A stretch of DNA of 64,000 nucleotides. Source: RGIG8745 sp045576655. GTDB lineage: Bacteria; Bacteroidota; Bacteroidia; Bacteroidales; Bacteroidaceae. Where the stretch lies: contig JAZNGW010000011.1 in NCBI GenBank assembly GCA_045576655.1, positions 15,305 through 79,304 on the forward strand, read 5' to 3'. The notes below the pieces were generated by a model, which was not told the origin of the DNA, did not search any database, and worked only from the letters and a program-made list of their open reading frames with translations. Shown here piece by piece: positions 9,491 to 16,640 of this stretch (its first letter is position 1; every line of letters starts with the position of its first letter). Position numbers and translations under genes: made by a program.

Positions 9491-9579
9491 CTTGTCCTGC
9501 CGTAGAGACGTCACACTGTGGCGTCTCTACACTGTGCATTAGAGCCTATACCTGTTCTTGTGTACTTCTGTCTTGAATC
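9491..9579. repeat. 89-bp direct repeat, copy 2, with embedded palindrome
   Basis: This is the second copy, offset by exactly 136 bp. Its palindrome at 9502-9530 is identical to that of copy 1. The right end reaches the last base of the hsdM stop codon, so the repeat begins immediately after the gene. Recombination between the copies would delete 136 bp and leave one element. Confidence 0.85.
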
Positions 9580-11081
9580 TAACTATTAATACTCACAACT
9601 AATTCCAATTCCTTCATGGCCTGCTGTATCTCGCTCTCCAGTGTGGTGATGCGCTGCATGATCACGTCGGGCGATTCGTACTCGACCCGTTCGCGCTCTA
9701 TCTCCTTGTACTTGTTGATGGAGAGGTCGTAGCCCTTCTCGCGTATCTCCTCGACAGGCACGAGGAAGGAGCGGTCCTTGCGGGTGCGCTCGGTCTCTGC
9801 ATCGAGGTTGCGGAAGCGGGTGATGATGTCGGGGATGTCGTTGTCGACTATCGGGTTACGCTTGTCGTCGAGCGAGAATCCGTCGGCTTTCATGTCGTAG
9901 AACCACACCTTGTCGGTGCCGCCGGCATTGGTCTTGGTGAAGATGAGGATGGCTGTCGACACTCCGGCGTAGGGCTTGAACACGCCCGAAGGCATGGATA
10001 TGACTGCCTGCAGACGCTGGTTGTCGACTATCTCCTTGCGGATGGCCATGTGGCCCGTGCTGGTGCCGAAGAGCACTCCGTCGGGGACGATGCTGGCGCA
10101 GCGGCCGCTCAACTGGAGCATGCGTACGAAGAGAGCCATGAAGAGCAGTTCGGTCTTCTTGGTCTTGGTGATGGCGAGGAGCGACTTGCTCACTGCCTCG
10201 TAGTCGAGACTGCCGGCGAAGGGCGGGTTGGCAAGGCAGAGGGAGTAGCGGTTCTCGTCGGTGTTGTCGGTCGAGAGACTGTCCTTATACTCCACGTCGG
10301 GGTTGTCCACTCCGTGAAGCATGAGGTTCATGGCTCCGATGCGGAGCATAGTCGAGTCGGTGTCGAATCCGTGGAGCAGCCCGCTCTTGTAGTGGTCGGC
10401 ATTGCCTCGCTTGAGGAGTTCGGACTTGTAGTGCTCCTGTATGTACTTGGCGCTCTCGACGATGAATCCCGCCGACCCCATTGCAGGGTCGCAGATGGTG
10501 TCGTGGAGAGTGGGCTGCATCATTTCGACCATCATCTTGATGATGTGGCGAGGGGTGCGGAACTGTCCGTTGTTGCCCGAGGCGGCCATCTTGCCGAGTA
10601 TGTATTCATAGACGTCGCCCATAGTGTCGCGGTTGTTCATGTCGAGCCCGTCGATGCCGTCGACTACCTTGGCAAGCGTGCGGGGGTTCTGCAGCAGGAA
10701 GGTGGCGTTGGCCATGAAGCGGCTGTAGGACGAGTCCTTGCCGTCGCCCAGGTTCTTGATGAAGGCGAAGGCGTCGCGGCTGACGATGCGGTACATCTCC
10801 TCTACATCCTTGTTCTTGAACACGCTCCAGCGCAGGCTGTCGTAGGGCACGTCTGCGTCGGTGTCGGGGTTGTGCCACATGCCCTCCCTGAAGGTAGGGT
10901 CCTTGACCGCCACGCCCATGATGCTGGCATTGGCCTCCTTAGTCTTCTGTGCGTCGTCGAGCATCTTCATGAAGAAGAGGTATGTCATCTGCTCAAGTAT
11001 GGTGATGGAGTTGGTGATGCCGCCCGTCCAGAACGTGTCCCAGATTGAGTCGATGCGACTCTTTATCTCGCCTGTTATCAT
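9579..11081 (-). CDS. hsdM: Type I restriction-modification methyltransferase subunit
   Basis: This 500-residue N6-adenine methyltransferase methylates the host copies of the HsdS-defined site and protects them from HsdR. An N-terminal helical HsdM_N domain occupies about 1-140. The SAM-binding motif I is DPAMGSAGF (198-206) and the catalytic motif IV is NPPF (285-288). The C-terminal residues about 460-495 form a coiled coil that can contact HsdS. It is the first gene of the operon, so methylation is expressed ahead of restriction. Length and motifs are normal for the family. Confidence 0.96.
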   Translation of the reverse strand: MITGEIKSRIDSIWDTFWTGGITNSITILEQMTYLFFMKMLDDAQKTKEANASIMGVAVKDPTFREGMWHNPDTDADVPYDSLRWSVFKNKDVEEMYRIVSRDAFAFIKNLGDGKDSSYSRFMANATFLLQNPRTLAKVVDGIDGLDMNNRDTMGDVYEYILGKMAASGNNGQFRTPRHIIKMMVEMMQPTLHDTICDPAMGSAGFIVESAKYIQEHYKSELLKRGNADHYKSGLLHGFDTDSTMLRIGAMNLMLHGVDNPDVEYKDSLSTDNTDENRYSLCLANPPFAGSLDYEAVSKSLLAITKTKKTELLFMALFVRMLQLSGRCASIVPDGVLFGTSTGHMAIRKEIVDNQRLQAVISMPSGVFKPYAGVSTAILIFTKTNAGGTDKVWFYDMKADGFSLDDKRNPIVDNDIPDIITRFRNLDAETERTRKDRSFLVPVEEIREKGYDLSINKYKEIERERVEYESPDVIMQRITTLESEIQQAMKELELVVSINS

Positions 11082-11123
11082 AGTATGCTGTTTTATCGGT
11101 TATTATTGGTATTATCCTTCTCG

Positions 11124-11131
11124 CAAAAGTA
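11124..11131 (-). promoter_or_regulatory. Probable -7 box of the RM operon promoter
   Basis: On the minus strand this reads TACTTTTG, an exact match to the Bacteroides -7 consensus TAnnTTTG, 43 bp upstream of the hsdM ATG. No convincing -33 TTTG was seen at the usual distance, so support is only partial. Confidence 0.5.
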
Positions 11132-11174
11132 GCAAAAAAAACTGTGCCGTGCTAATTATGAGTGGGATTTTGTC

Positions 11175-11325
11175 TTTGGGATCAGTAAAGTCTTCGGGGT
11201 GGTCAGAGTCTTTAAGGTCGTTAAGGTCAACAGCGGTGCTGTTGAGAACGGATAAGTCTTTAAGGTCGTTAGGGTCTTTAAGGTCATTAGGGTCTTTAAA
11301 GGCCTTAAAGCCCCTAATAACTTTG
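11175..11325. repeat. Degenerate 9-bp repeat tract upstream of hsdM
   Basis: Repeated 9-mers such as ctttaaggt, cgttagggt and cattagggt run through this stretch, interrupted by gcggtgctgttgagaacgga. Open frames across it translate to Leu-Lys-Thr/Asp-Leu repeats in several phases, as expected of a simple repeat and not of a gene. It forms the first part of the 755-bp hsdM-acyl-CoA synthetase spacer. The rest of that spacer holds an AT-rich dispersed repeat, a terminator and a second repeat tract. Confidence 0.65.
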
Positions 11326-11355
11326 CAACACTTCGGTCCAAAATTCCTGCCCCCT

Positions 11356-11451
11356 CGGAGAAAAGTATAAATAAAACTTATATTTGTAAGAATATAACTT
11401 ATATTTATATAAATAAAACTATTATTTATACAAATATTACTTTTATTTATA
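11356..11451. repeat. AT-rich dispersed repeat with inverted ends
   Basis: The first 62 bp (11356-11417) match 63939-64000 at the far end of the window with only two mismatches. The element has 11-bp inverted arms, TATAAATAAAA at 11366-11376 and TTTTATTTATA at 11441-11451. Its composition differs sharply from its surroundings. It could be a small non-autonomous repeat element or a structured AT-rich regulatory region; no coding potential is seen. Confidence 0.6.
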
Positions 11452-11642
11452 GTTTTCAGCGAAGGGTCGGGAAATAAGGAGCGGGGAGGATGACGATAAC
11501 GATAACGGGGACGGGAATTGATTTCGGGCGGACACATAGGTCCGCACCCTACAGCTTGACTCCTGGTTCGGCATCGGCAAAGGATGCTCCAACCATGTCT
11601 GCGCTTTCGGGCGAGCAGACCTCGCCCCTACATGAAACAATA

Positions 11643-11675
11643 ACAAAAAAGGCTGTGCCAACTCTGGCACAGCCT
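11643..11675 (-). terminator. Intrinsic terminator of the acyl-CoA synthetase gene
   Basis: Perfect 11-bp arms, AGGCTGTGCCA (11650-11660) and TGGCACAGCCT (11665-11675), enclose a 4-base loop. On the minus strand they are followed by TTTTTTGTT. It lies about 160 bp downstream of the synthetase stop, with a repeat tract in between. Confidence 0.85.
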
Positions 11676-11707
11676 CTATGGACTTTAATGTTTGGGGATT
11701 GGGGTTA

Positions 11708-11807
11708 TTCAGAGTGCTCTGAATGCTCGGATTATTCTGAATGTTCTGAGTTTTCTGAATGTTCTGAGTTTTCTGAATATTCTGAGTTTTCTGATTATTC
11801 GGAACTC
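11708..11807. repeat. Tandem 9-bp repeats (TTCTGAATG/TTCTGAGTT)
   Basis: Alternating 9-mers TTCTGAATG and TTCTGAGTT, with variants, fill 100 bp between the synthetase stop and its terminator, so they are transcribed as 3' untranslated RNA. The same spacer ends in a separate aacccttaacctctaacccc stretch. Confidence 0.7.
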
Positions 11808-11836
11808 TCTAACCCTTAACCTCTAACCCCTAAACC

Positions 11837-13738
11837 TTACTTGAGGGCGTCGATGTTCTGCTGGTTGAGGAGCTGCTTGCCCTCAGATGTGTACATGTAC
11901 TTGATGCGGTCGGCGTATGCCTTCTCGATCTTTCCGCGCACCATCTTCATTGTGCTGTTGATCATCTGGTTTTGCTCTGTGAACGGCTCTGCCAATACGG
12001 CGAAGCAGCTTGGCAACCAACGCTCTGGGAACATGCCCTCGAATTCGCCGCCTTTCTTGTATTTGTTGAGCTCGCCGTCGAGAATCTTCAGGGCTGCCTT
12101 GCGTCCGTCCTCTGTTGTGAGGTCGAGGTTCTGAGCCTTGAGGGTGCGGATGAGCTGGTCGCGGTTAGGAACGACAACGGCTGTTGTGTATGCCGACTGG
12201 TTGTTGTAGAGCATAACCTGGTCGATGTATGGTGATTTCTCCACGAGTGACTCCTCGATGCCCTCTGGGCTGTACTTCTCGCCGTCGCTGCTGATGAGGA
12301 GGCTCTTGAAGCGTCCCTTGACGTAGAGGAGACCTTCCTTGCTCATGTAGCCGAGGTCGCCTGTGTAGAGCCATCCGTCGCGCACTGTGTCGGCTGTTGA
12401 CTCTGGGTTCTTCCAGTAGCCTGCCATGACGTTCTCGCCCTTAACGACGATTTCGCCCATTTCGCCTACAGGGAGTTCCTTGCCTTCGCTGTCGCAGATC
12501 TTGAGGTCGATAGGCTTGACGAGCTTACCGCTTGAGCCGAAGCGGTAGAGTGTAGGTCCGTTGCTTGAGATTACCGGAGTGGCCTCGCTGAGTCCGTAGC
12601 CCTGGTACATAGGCATGCCGATGCCTACATAGAACTTCTGAAGGTCTTTGTCGAGCAATGCGCCGCCGCCGATGAAGAAGCGGAGTTCGCCACCGAAGTT
12701 AGCGCGTACCTTTGAGAAGATGATCTTGTCGAAGAGCCAAACGAGCGGCTTGAGGCAGAGACGGAATCCCTTGAAGTCGAGGTTGCTCTCGCCGAAGTAG
12801 ACTTGGCGAACCTTCATACCCCAGTTGAAGAGTTTCACTGTTGCAGGTCCCTTGGCACGGATAGCGCTTTCGATGTTCTTCTTGAATGTCTTGGCGAGTG
12901 CAGGAACTGAGAGGATGAAGTGAGGGCGAACCTCCTTGATGTTGAGAGGGATGTTCTTGAGAGTTTCGAGCGGAGTGCGTCCCACCTGAGTGGTTGCGGC
13001 TGTTGCGCCCACTGACATCATGATATAGAATCCTACGACGTGTGCGAAGCAGTGGTCGAGAGGAAGGATGATGAGTGTGCGCCAGTGCTCATTGATGTCG
13101 ACGAGAGTGAGCGACTGCTCCACGTTGGCTGTGTAGTTGCGGTGGGTGAGCACCACTCCCTTAGGGTCGGCAGTCGTACCGCTGGTGTATGTGATAGTGG
13201 CGTAGTCGTCGTTCTGGATTGAGCGTGCCACCTTGAGGAACTCATCCTCGGTGTGAGTGGAAAGGAATCCGTCGCCCATCTTGAGCACGTCGGCAAGAGC
13301 TATTTCCTTGTCCTCATACTCCTTCTGCTCGTCAAAGACTATGATGTGCTCCACGAGAGTGAGCTTGTCCTTGATGGAACGGATCTTCTTGAGCTGGGTG
13401 CCGCTCACCATGATGAACTTCACGTCGCCGTGGATGAGACGGAAAAGGAGGTCGTTGCTCTCTTCGAGCTTGACGCTGAGAGGTACGTTTACCGCACCGG
13501 CATAGAACATGGCCAACTCGCCGATGACCCACATGTTGCGGCCTTCGCTGAGCAATGCCATCGTGTCGCCCTTCTTCACGCCTAAAGCCTGAAGTCCGGC
13601 ACCAAGACGATAAACCTGCTCTTTTACTTGAGCATAGGTTGTTGGTTCAAACTGCTTGCCGGTCTTCTCCAACAGGAATGTGTTGTTGGGGTATTTGCTA
13701 ACCGACGCTTCGAACAAATCTACAAGAGTCTTTTTCAT
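11837..13738 (-). CDS. Long-chain fatty-acid-CoA ligase (AMP-binding family)
   Basis: This 633-residue cytoplasmic or membrane-associated enzyme activates fatty acids to acyl-CoA through an acyl-AMP intermediate. The phosphate-binding motif is YTSGTTADPKG (184-194). The adenine-binding motif is GYGLSEATPV, and GWLYTGDLG provides the ribose-binding Asp and hinge. Its length and its N-terminal LVDLFEASVSKYPNNTFL place it with the FAA1-like long-chain synthetases rather than with acetyl-CoA synthetase. It is a single-gene unit with its own promoter and terminator. The chain-length preference is inferred from family only. Confidence 0.9.
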   Translation of the reverse strand: MKKTLVDLFEASVSKYPNNTFLLEKTGKQFEPTTYAQVKEQVYRLGAGLQALGVKKGDTMALLSEGRNMWVIGELAMFYAGAVNVPLSVKLEESNDLLFRLIHGDVKFIMVSGTQLKKIRSIKDKLTLVEHIIVFDEQKEYEDKEIALADVLKMGDGFLSTHTEDEFLKVARSIQNDDYATITYTSGTTADPKGVVLTHRNYTANVEQSLTLVDINEHWRTLIILPLDHCFAHVVGFYIMMSVGATAATTQVGRTPLETLKNIPLNIKEVRPHFILSVPALAKTFKKNIESAIRAKGPATVKLFNWGMKVRQVYFGESNLDFKGFRLCLKPLVWLFDKIIFSKVRANFGGELRFFIGGGALLDKDLQKFYVGIGMPMYQGYGLSEATPVISSNGPTLYRFGSSGKLVKPIDLKICDSEGKELPVGEMGEIVVKGENVMAGYWKNPESTADTVRDGWLYTGDLGYMSKEGLLYVKGRFKSLLISSDGEKYSPEGIEESLVEKSPYIDQVMLYNNQSAYTTAVVVPNRDQLIRTLKAQNLDLTTEDGRKAALKILDGELNKYKKGGEFEGMFPERWLPSCFAVLAEPFTEQNQMINSTMKMVRGKIEKAYADRIKYMYTSEGKQLLNQQNIDALK

Positions 13739-13769
13739 TAATTTTGTCTATTTCATTGATTTTCGAGCA

Positions 13770-13800
13770 CAAAGGTACGCAAAATGTGCAAAAACGCAAT
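13770..13800 (-). promoter_or_regulatory. Promoter of the acyl-CoA synthetase gene
   Basis: On the minus strand TACCTTTG (13770-13777) exactly fits the Bacteroides -7 consensus. ATTG (13797-13800), a near match to the -33 box, lies 19 bp upstream. The -7 box is about 32 bp before the ATG. Confidence 0.65.
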
Positions 13801-13894
13801 GAAAATCAGACAAAAACTACACAATAGGCGATTAAATGTGCAAAATTCGGTGTAAAAGCTCTTGAAGTCCTAAAAGTTGTCAGGGCGAAAAGGT

Positions 13895-14788
13895 CTACAG
13901 GCTCTGCCGGAATTCGGACGGCGAAATGCCTGCCGCATTGCGGAAGAAGCGAGTGAAATGGTTGGGATAGTTAAAGCCGAGTCGCGACGCCACTATATTA
14001 ATAGGTAGGGAAGGGTCGGCCAGCAGCGACTTGGCCTTATCCATGATTTTGTTGCGTATGTATTCCTTGGCAGTGATGCCCAGTTCGTGCTTCACCACAT
14101 CGCCGAAGTAGTTTGCCGAAAGATGAAACTGACCGCTGCACCATGCCACATGAGGGGGGCCGAACCGCTGTGGCAGTTCGCTGCCGTCGGCCAGATAACT
14201 GTCGAGCATGGAGTCGAGTTGGCGCACAAGTTCTGACGCCTTCGCCTTCTTCATGTCGAACTGGCGGTCGTAGAATCGGCGGCAATAACTGAGCAGCTGG
14301 CCTATGCCGAGACGGAGCATGTGGCCGGTAAACTCATCGTCGGGGGCGCGCAGTTCGTTCAGTATGGTGTTGAAGCAGTTGAGCATGATGCGCCGCTCGC
14401 CTTCAAAGAGCTTGATGGCCTCGAACACCTCGTAGTCGAAGAAGTTGAACATGTAGAAGTCGCGCCCGAGTCCGGTGTTGATAATCAGGTCGGGGCGGAA
14501 GGCCAGCATCCACCCCTTGGGGCGCACGCTGCGGTCGAGATTCACGCTCACCACATGGCCTGGCTTCATGGTGAAAGCCGTGCCTGCCTTGTAGCGCATG
14601 CACGAATCGCGCAGACGCAACTCGCCGAAGTCGGCGTCCATCAACACTACGCAGTACATGCCGAAGTCTGTAGGCTCGAAGAGTGACGGATCGGCATCGG
14701 CAAGATTACACACGCTGACCTGAGGATGGTAGGTCGGCTGACCAAAAAAACGGTTGAACTGGTCTATACTTTCAATCTTTCTTGTCAT
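13895..14788 (-). CDS. AraC-family transcriptional regulator
   Basis: This 297-residue protein has an N-terminal cupin-like sensor (about 15-150) and a C-terminal AraC double helix-turn-helix (about 200-297). The DNA-binding end carries the family signature IVASRLGFNYPNHFTRFF and then GISPSEFR. The gene is divergent from the phenol-lyase/tryptophanase-type gene 225 bp away, which suggests it controls that gene or its own expression. The intergenic region holds repeated ATCGGTAA-type motifs that could be its operators. The inducer is unknown. Confidence 0.9.
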   Translation of the reverse strand: MTRKIESIDQFNRFFGQPTYHPQVSVCNLADADPSLFEPTDFGMYCVVLMDADFGELRLRDSCMRYKAGTAFTMKPGHVVSVNLDRSVRPKGWMLAFRPDLIINTGLGRDFYMFNFFDYEVFEAIKLFEGERRIMLNCFNTILNELRAPDDEFTGHMLRLGIGQLLSYCRRFYDRQFDMKKAKASELVRQLDSMLDSYLADGSELPQRFGPPHVAWCSGQFHLSANYFGDVVKHELGITAKEYIRNKIMDKAKSLLADPSLPINIVASRLGFNYPNHFTRFFRNAAGISPSEFRQSL

Positions 14789-14792
14789 ATAT

Positions 14793-14882
14793 ATCGGTAA
14801 ATCGGGTATAAATATAGATATATTAGCCGATAAATCGGTAATATTGGTAGCGCAAAATGGTAGAAAGTCCCGATATAGGTAA
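14793..14882. promoter_or_regulatory. Candidate AraC operator repeats in the divergent spacer
   Basis: ATCGGTAA occurs at 14793-14800 and again at 14834-14841. Related half-sites are ATCGGG (14801), CCGATAAATCGG (14827-14838) and CGATATAGGTAA (14871-14882). The cluster lies between the AraC gene start and the -7 box of the divergent enzyme. Binding is inferred from position and repetition only. Confidence 0.4.
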
Positions 14883-14934
14883 AAAAGGTATTTTTATCAG
14901 TAAAACGAGTACTATCATTGCCAAAGATTAAGCA

Positions 14935-14942
14935 TATTTTTG
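14935..14942 (+). promoter_or_regulatory. Probable -7 box for the phenol-lyase/tryptophanase gene
   Basis: TATTTTTG matches TAnnTTTG and lies 71 bp before the ATG. The only TTG-like element upstream (14918-14920) is closer than the usual -33 spacing, as would fit an activator-dependent promoter. Confidence 0.45.
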
Positions 14943-15013
14943 CGCCCGTTCGCTGAAGGACTCATCCTTCGGGCACCAAGCAGAAAAATGATAACTTTAA
15001 AAAATATAAGACT

Positions 15014-16462
15014 ATGGCAGTAAAATTTTACCAGGAACAGAACCAGGTTCCACTCGAAATGCACAAGGTGCGTATGGTTCAGAAGCTCTCACTCCTTCCG
15101 GTAGAGGAGCGTTTGAAGAAAATTCAGGAAGCAGGCAATAACACTTTCCTCCTGCAGAACCGTGACATATATCTCGACATGCTCACTGACTCGGGCGTAA
15201 ACGCAATGAGTGACTTGCAGATGGCGGCTTCGATGCGTGCGGACGACTCGTATGCGGGTTCCGAAACCTTCAATCGCGTAAAGGACGCCGTTAAGGAGGT
15301 GTTCGGTACGGAAAACGTGCTTCCTGCTCACCAGGGACGCGCCTGCGAAAACATACTTGCGTCGGCGCTTGTGCAGCCAGGACAGGTGGCGCTTATGAAT
15401 TTCCACTTCACAACTACCAAGGCGCACATCACACGCATGGGCGGCACCGTTGAGGAGCTCGTGGCAGAGAAAGGACTCAAGCCGCAGACGAACGATCCGT
15501 TCAAGGGCGACTTTGACCTTAAGAAACTGAAGGCCACAATCAAGGAGAAGGGCGCTGAAAACGTGGCTTTCGTGCGCGTTGAGGCAGGAACGAACCTCAT
15601 TGGCGGTCAGCCGGTGTCATTGGAGAACATGCTTGCCGTGACTGACATTTGCCACGACAATAACATCGTCAGCGTGCTCGACGCTTCGCTCCTCCAGGAC
15701 AACGTCTACTTCATGAAGACGCGTGAGGCTCGCTGCAAATACATGGACCTCAAGTCAATCTATCACCTCCTGGCCGACCACTTCGACATCATCTACTTCT
15801 CTGCCCGCAAACTCGGATTTGCTAAGGGTGGTATCATCACAAGCAAGGACCCTAAGTATACAAAGATGATGATGGAGTACATCCCGCTCTACGAGGGATT
15901 CCTCACTTACGGAGGTATCGACGTGCGCACTATGGAGGCTATGGCACAGGGACTCTACGAAAGCCTTGACATGGAGTATATCAACCAGGGACCTGAATTT
16001 ATCAACTACCTCGCTAATGAACTCAACGAATACGGGGTGCCTGTGATACTTCCTGCCGGAGGACTCGGATGCCACCTCAACGCCGGTGCTTTCGTGCCTA
16101 ATATGCCTCACAATGAATATCCTGCTGCAGCTGTTGCCGCAGCCCTCTATATTGCCGGAGGTATACGTGGTATGGAGCGCGGTACTCTCTCTGAGCAGCG
16201 CAACCCTGACGGAACGGAACCTTTTGCCGAACTCGAACTCATGCGTCTTGCCGTGCCTCGCCGCGTTTACACGCTCTCACAACTGAAGTACGTTGCCGAC
16301 CGTGTTAAGTGGCTTTGGGACAACCGCGAACTTATCGGTGGACTCGAATGGGTGGAGGAACCGTCAGTGCTCCGCTTCTTTGCCGGCCGTCTCAAGGAAA
16401 AGGGCTACTGGCAGGAACAGCTTGCCGAGAAGTTCCGCAACGACTTCGGCGAAAGTCTGTAG
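15014..16462 (+). CDS. Tyrosine phenol-lyase/tryptophanase family PLP enzyme (divergent)
   Basis: This 482-residue PLP-dependent beta-eliminating lyase would release pyruvate, ammonia and a phenol or indole from an aromatic amino acid. Conserved elements are SYAGS (79-83), AHQGRA (105-110), the PLP lysine Lys266 in FSARK, and RLAVPRRVYT near 411-420. The segment GIRGMERG (383-390) matches the Met-Glu-Arg-Gly of tyrosine phenol-lyases, where the Arg contacts the tyrosine hydroxyl; tryptophanases have a different sequence there. However, the Asp-Ala-Ser/Thr-Arg motif reads DASL, so the PLP-contacting Arg is Leu226. Substrate is therefore uncertain. The gene is monocistronic, faces an AraC gene and is closed by a strong hairpin. 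Confidence 0.8.
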   Translation: MAVKFYQEQNQVPLEMHKVRMVQKLSLLPVEERLKKIQEAGNNTFLLQNRDIYLDMLTDSGVNAMSDLQMAASMRADDSYAGSETFNRVKDAVKEVFGTENVLPAHQGRACENILASALVQPGQVALMNFHFTTTKAHITRMGGTVEELVAEKGLKPQTNDPFKGDFDLKKLKATIKEKGAENVAFVRVEAGTNLIGGQPVSLENMLAVTDICHDNNIVSVLDASLLQDNVYFMKTREARCKYMDLKSIYHLLADHFDIIYFSARKLGFAKGGIITSKDPKYTKMMMEYIPLYEGFLTYGGIDVRTMEAMAQGLYESLDMEYINQGPEFINYLANELNEYGVPVILPAGGLGCHLNAGAFVPNMPHNEYPAAAVAAALYIAGGIRGMERGTLSEQRNPDGTEPFAELELMRLAVPRRVYTLSQLKYVADRVKWLWDNRELIGGLEWVEEPSVLRFFAGRLKEKGYWQEQLAEKFRNDFGESL

Positions 16463-16487
16463 GCAGACAATCATTTACGACCATAAG

Positions 16488-16527
16488 AGCGGGGGCGTCT
16501 TTCTCAACGAGGAAAGGCGCCCCTGCT
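16488..16527 (+). terminator. Terminator hairpin after the phenol-lyase-type gene
   Basis: The arms AGCGGGGGCGTCTTTC and GAAAGGCGCCCCTGCT pair over 16 positions with one mismatch and one G-U pair, around an 8-base loop. The gene stop is 26 bp upstream. The following tail (aattatt) is only moderately T-rich. Confidence 0.65.
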
Positions 16528-16573
16528 AATTATTCCGTAGTTCTGCACAGGGGTGTAATTTTTAGTGAGTAAA

Positions 16574-16605
16574 TTTGACTTTCCTTTCTCTATTCGCTAT
16601 ATTTG
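16574..16605 (+). promoter_or_regulatory. Promoter of the GH43 gene cluster
   Basis: TTTG (16574-16577) and TATATTTG (16598-16605) are 20 bp apart, matching both boxes of the Bacteroides promoter, 35 bp before the first GH43 start. It probably serves the next three or four plus-strand genes. Confidence 0.7.
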
Positions 16606-16640
16606 CAGATAGGACTAATCTATGAAAACCGGAAAATATT

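Noticed and set aside
9355..9579. Terminal repeats of an insertion sequence
   Set aside because: Only 47 bp separate the copies, the repeats are direct and not inverted, and no transposase is present.
11112..11537. Open frames with Leu-Lys-Asp-Leu repeats
   Set aside because: They arise from the 9-bp repeat tract, exist in several frames and have no start signal or homologous pattern.
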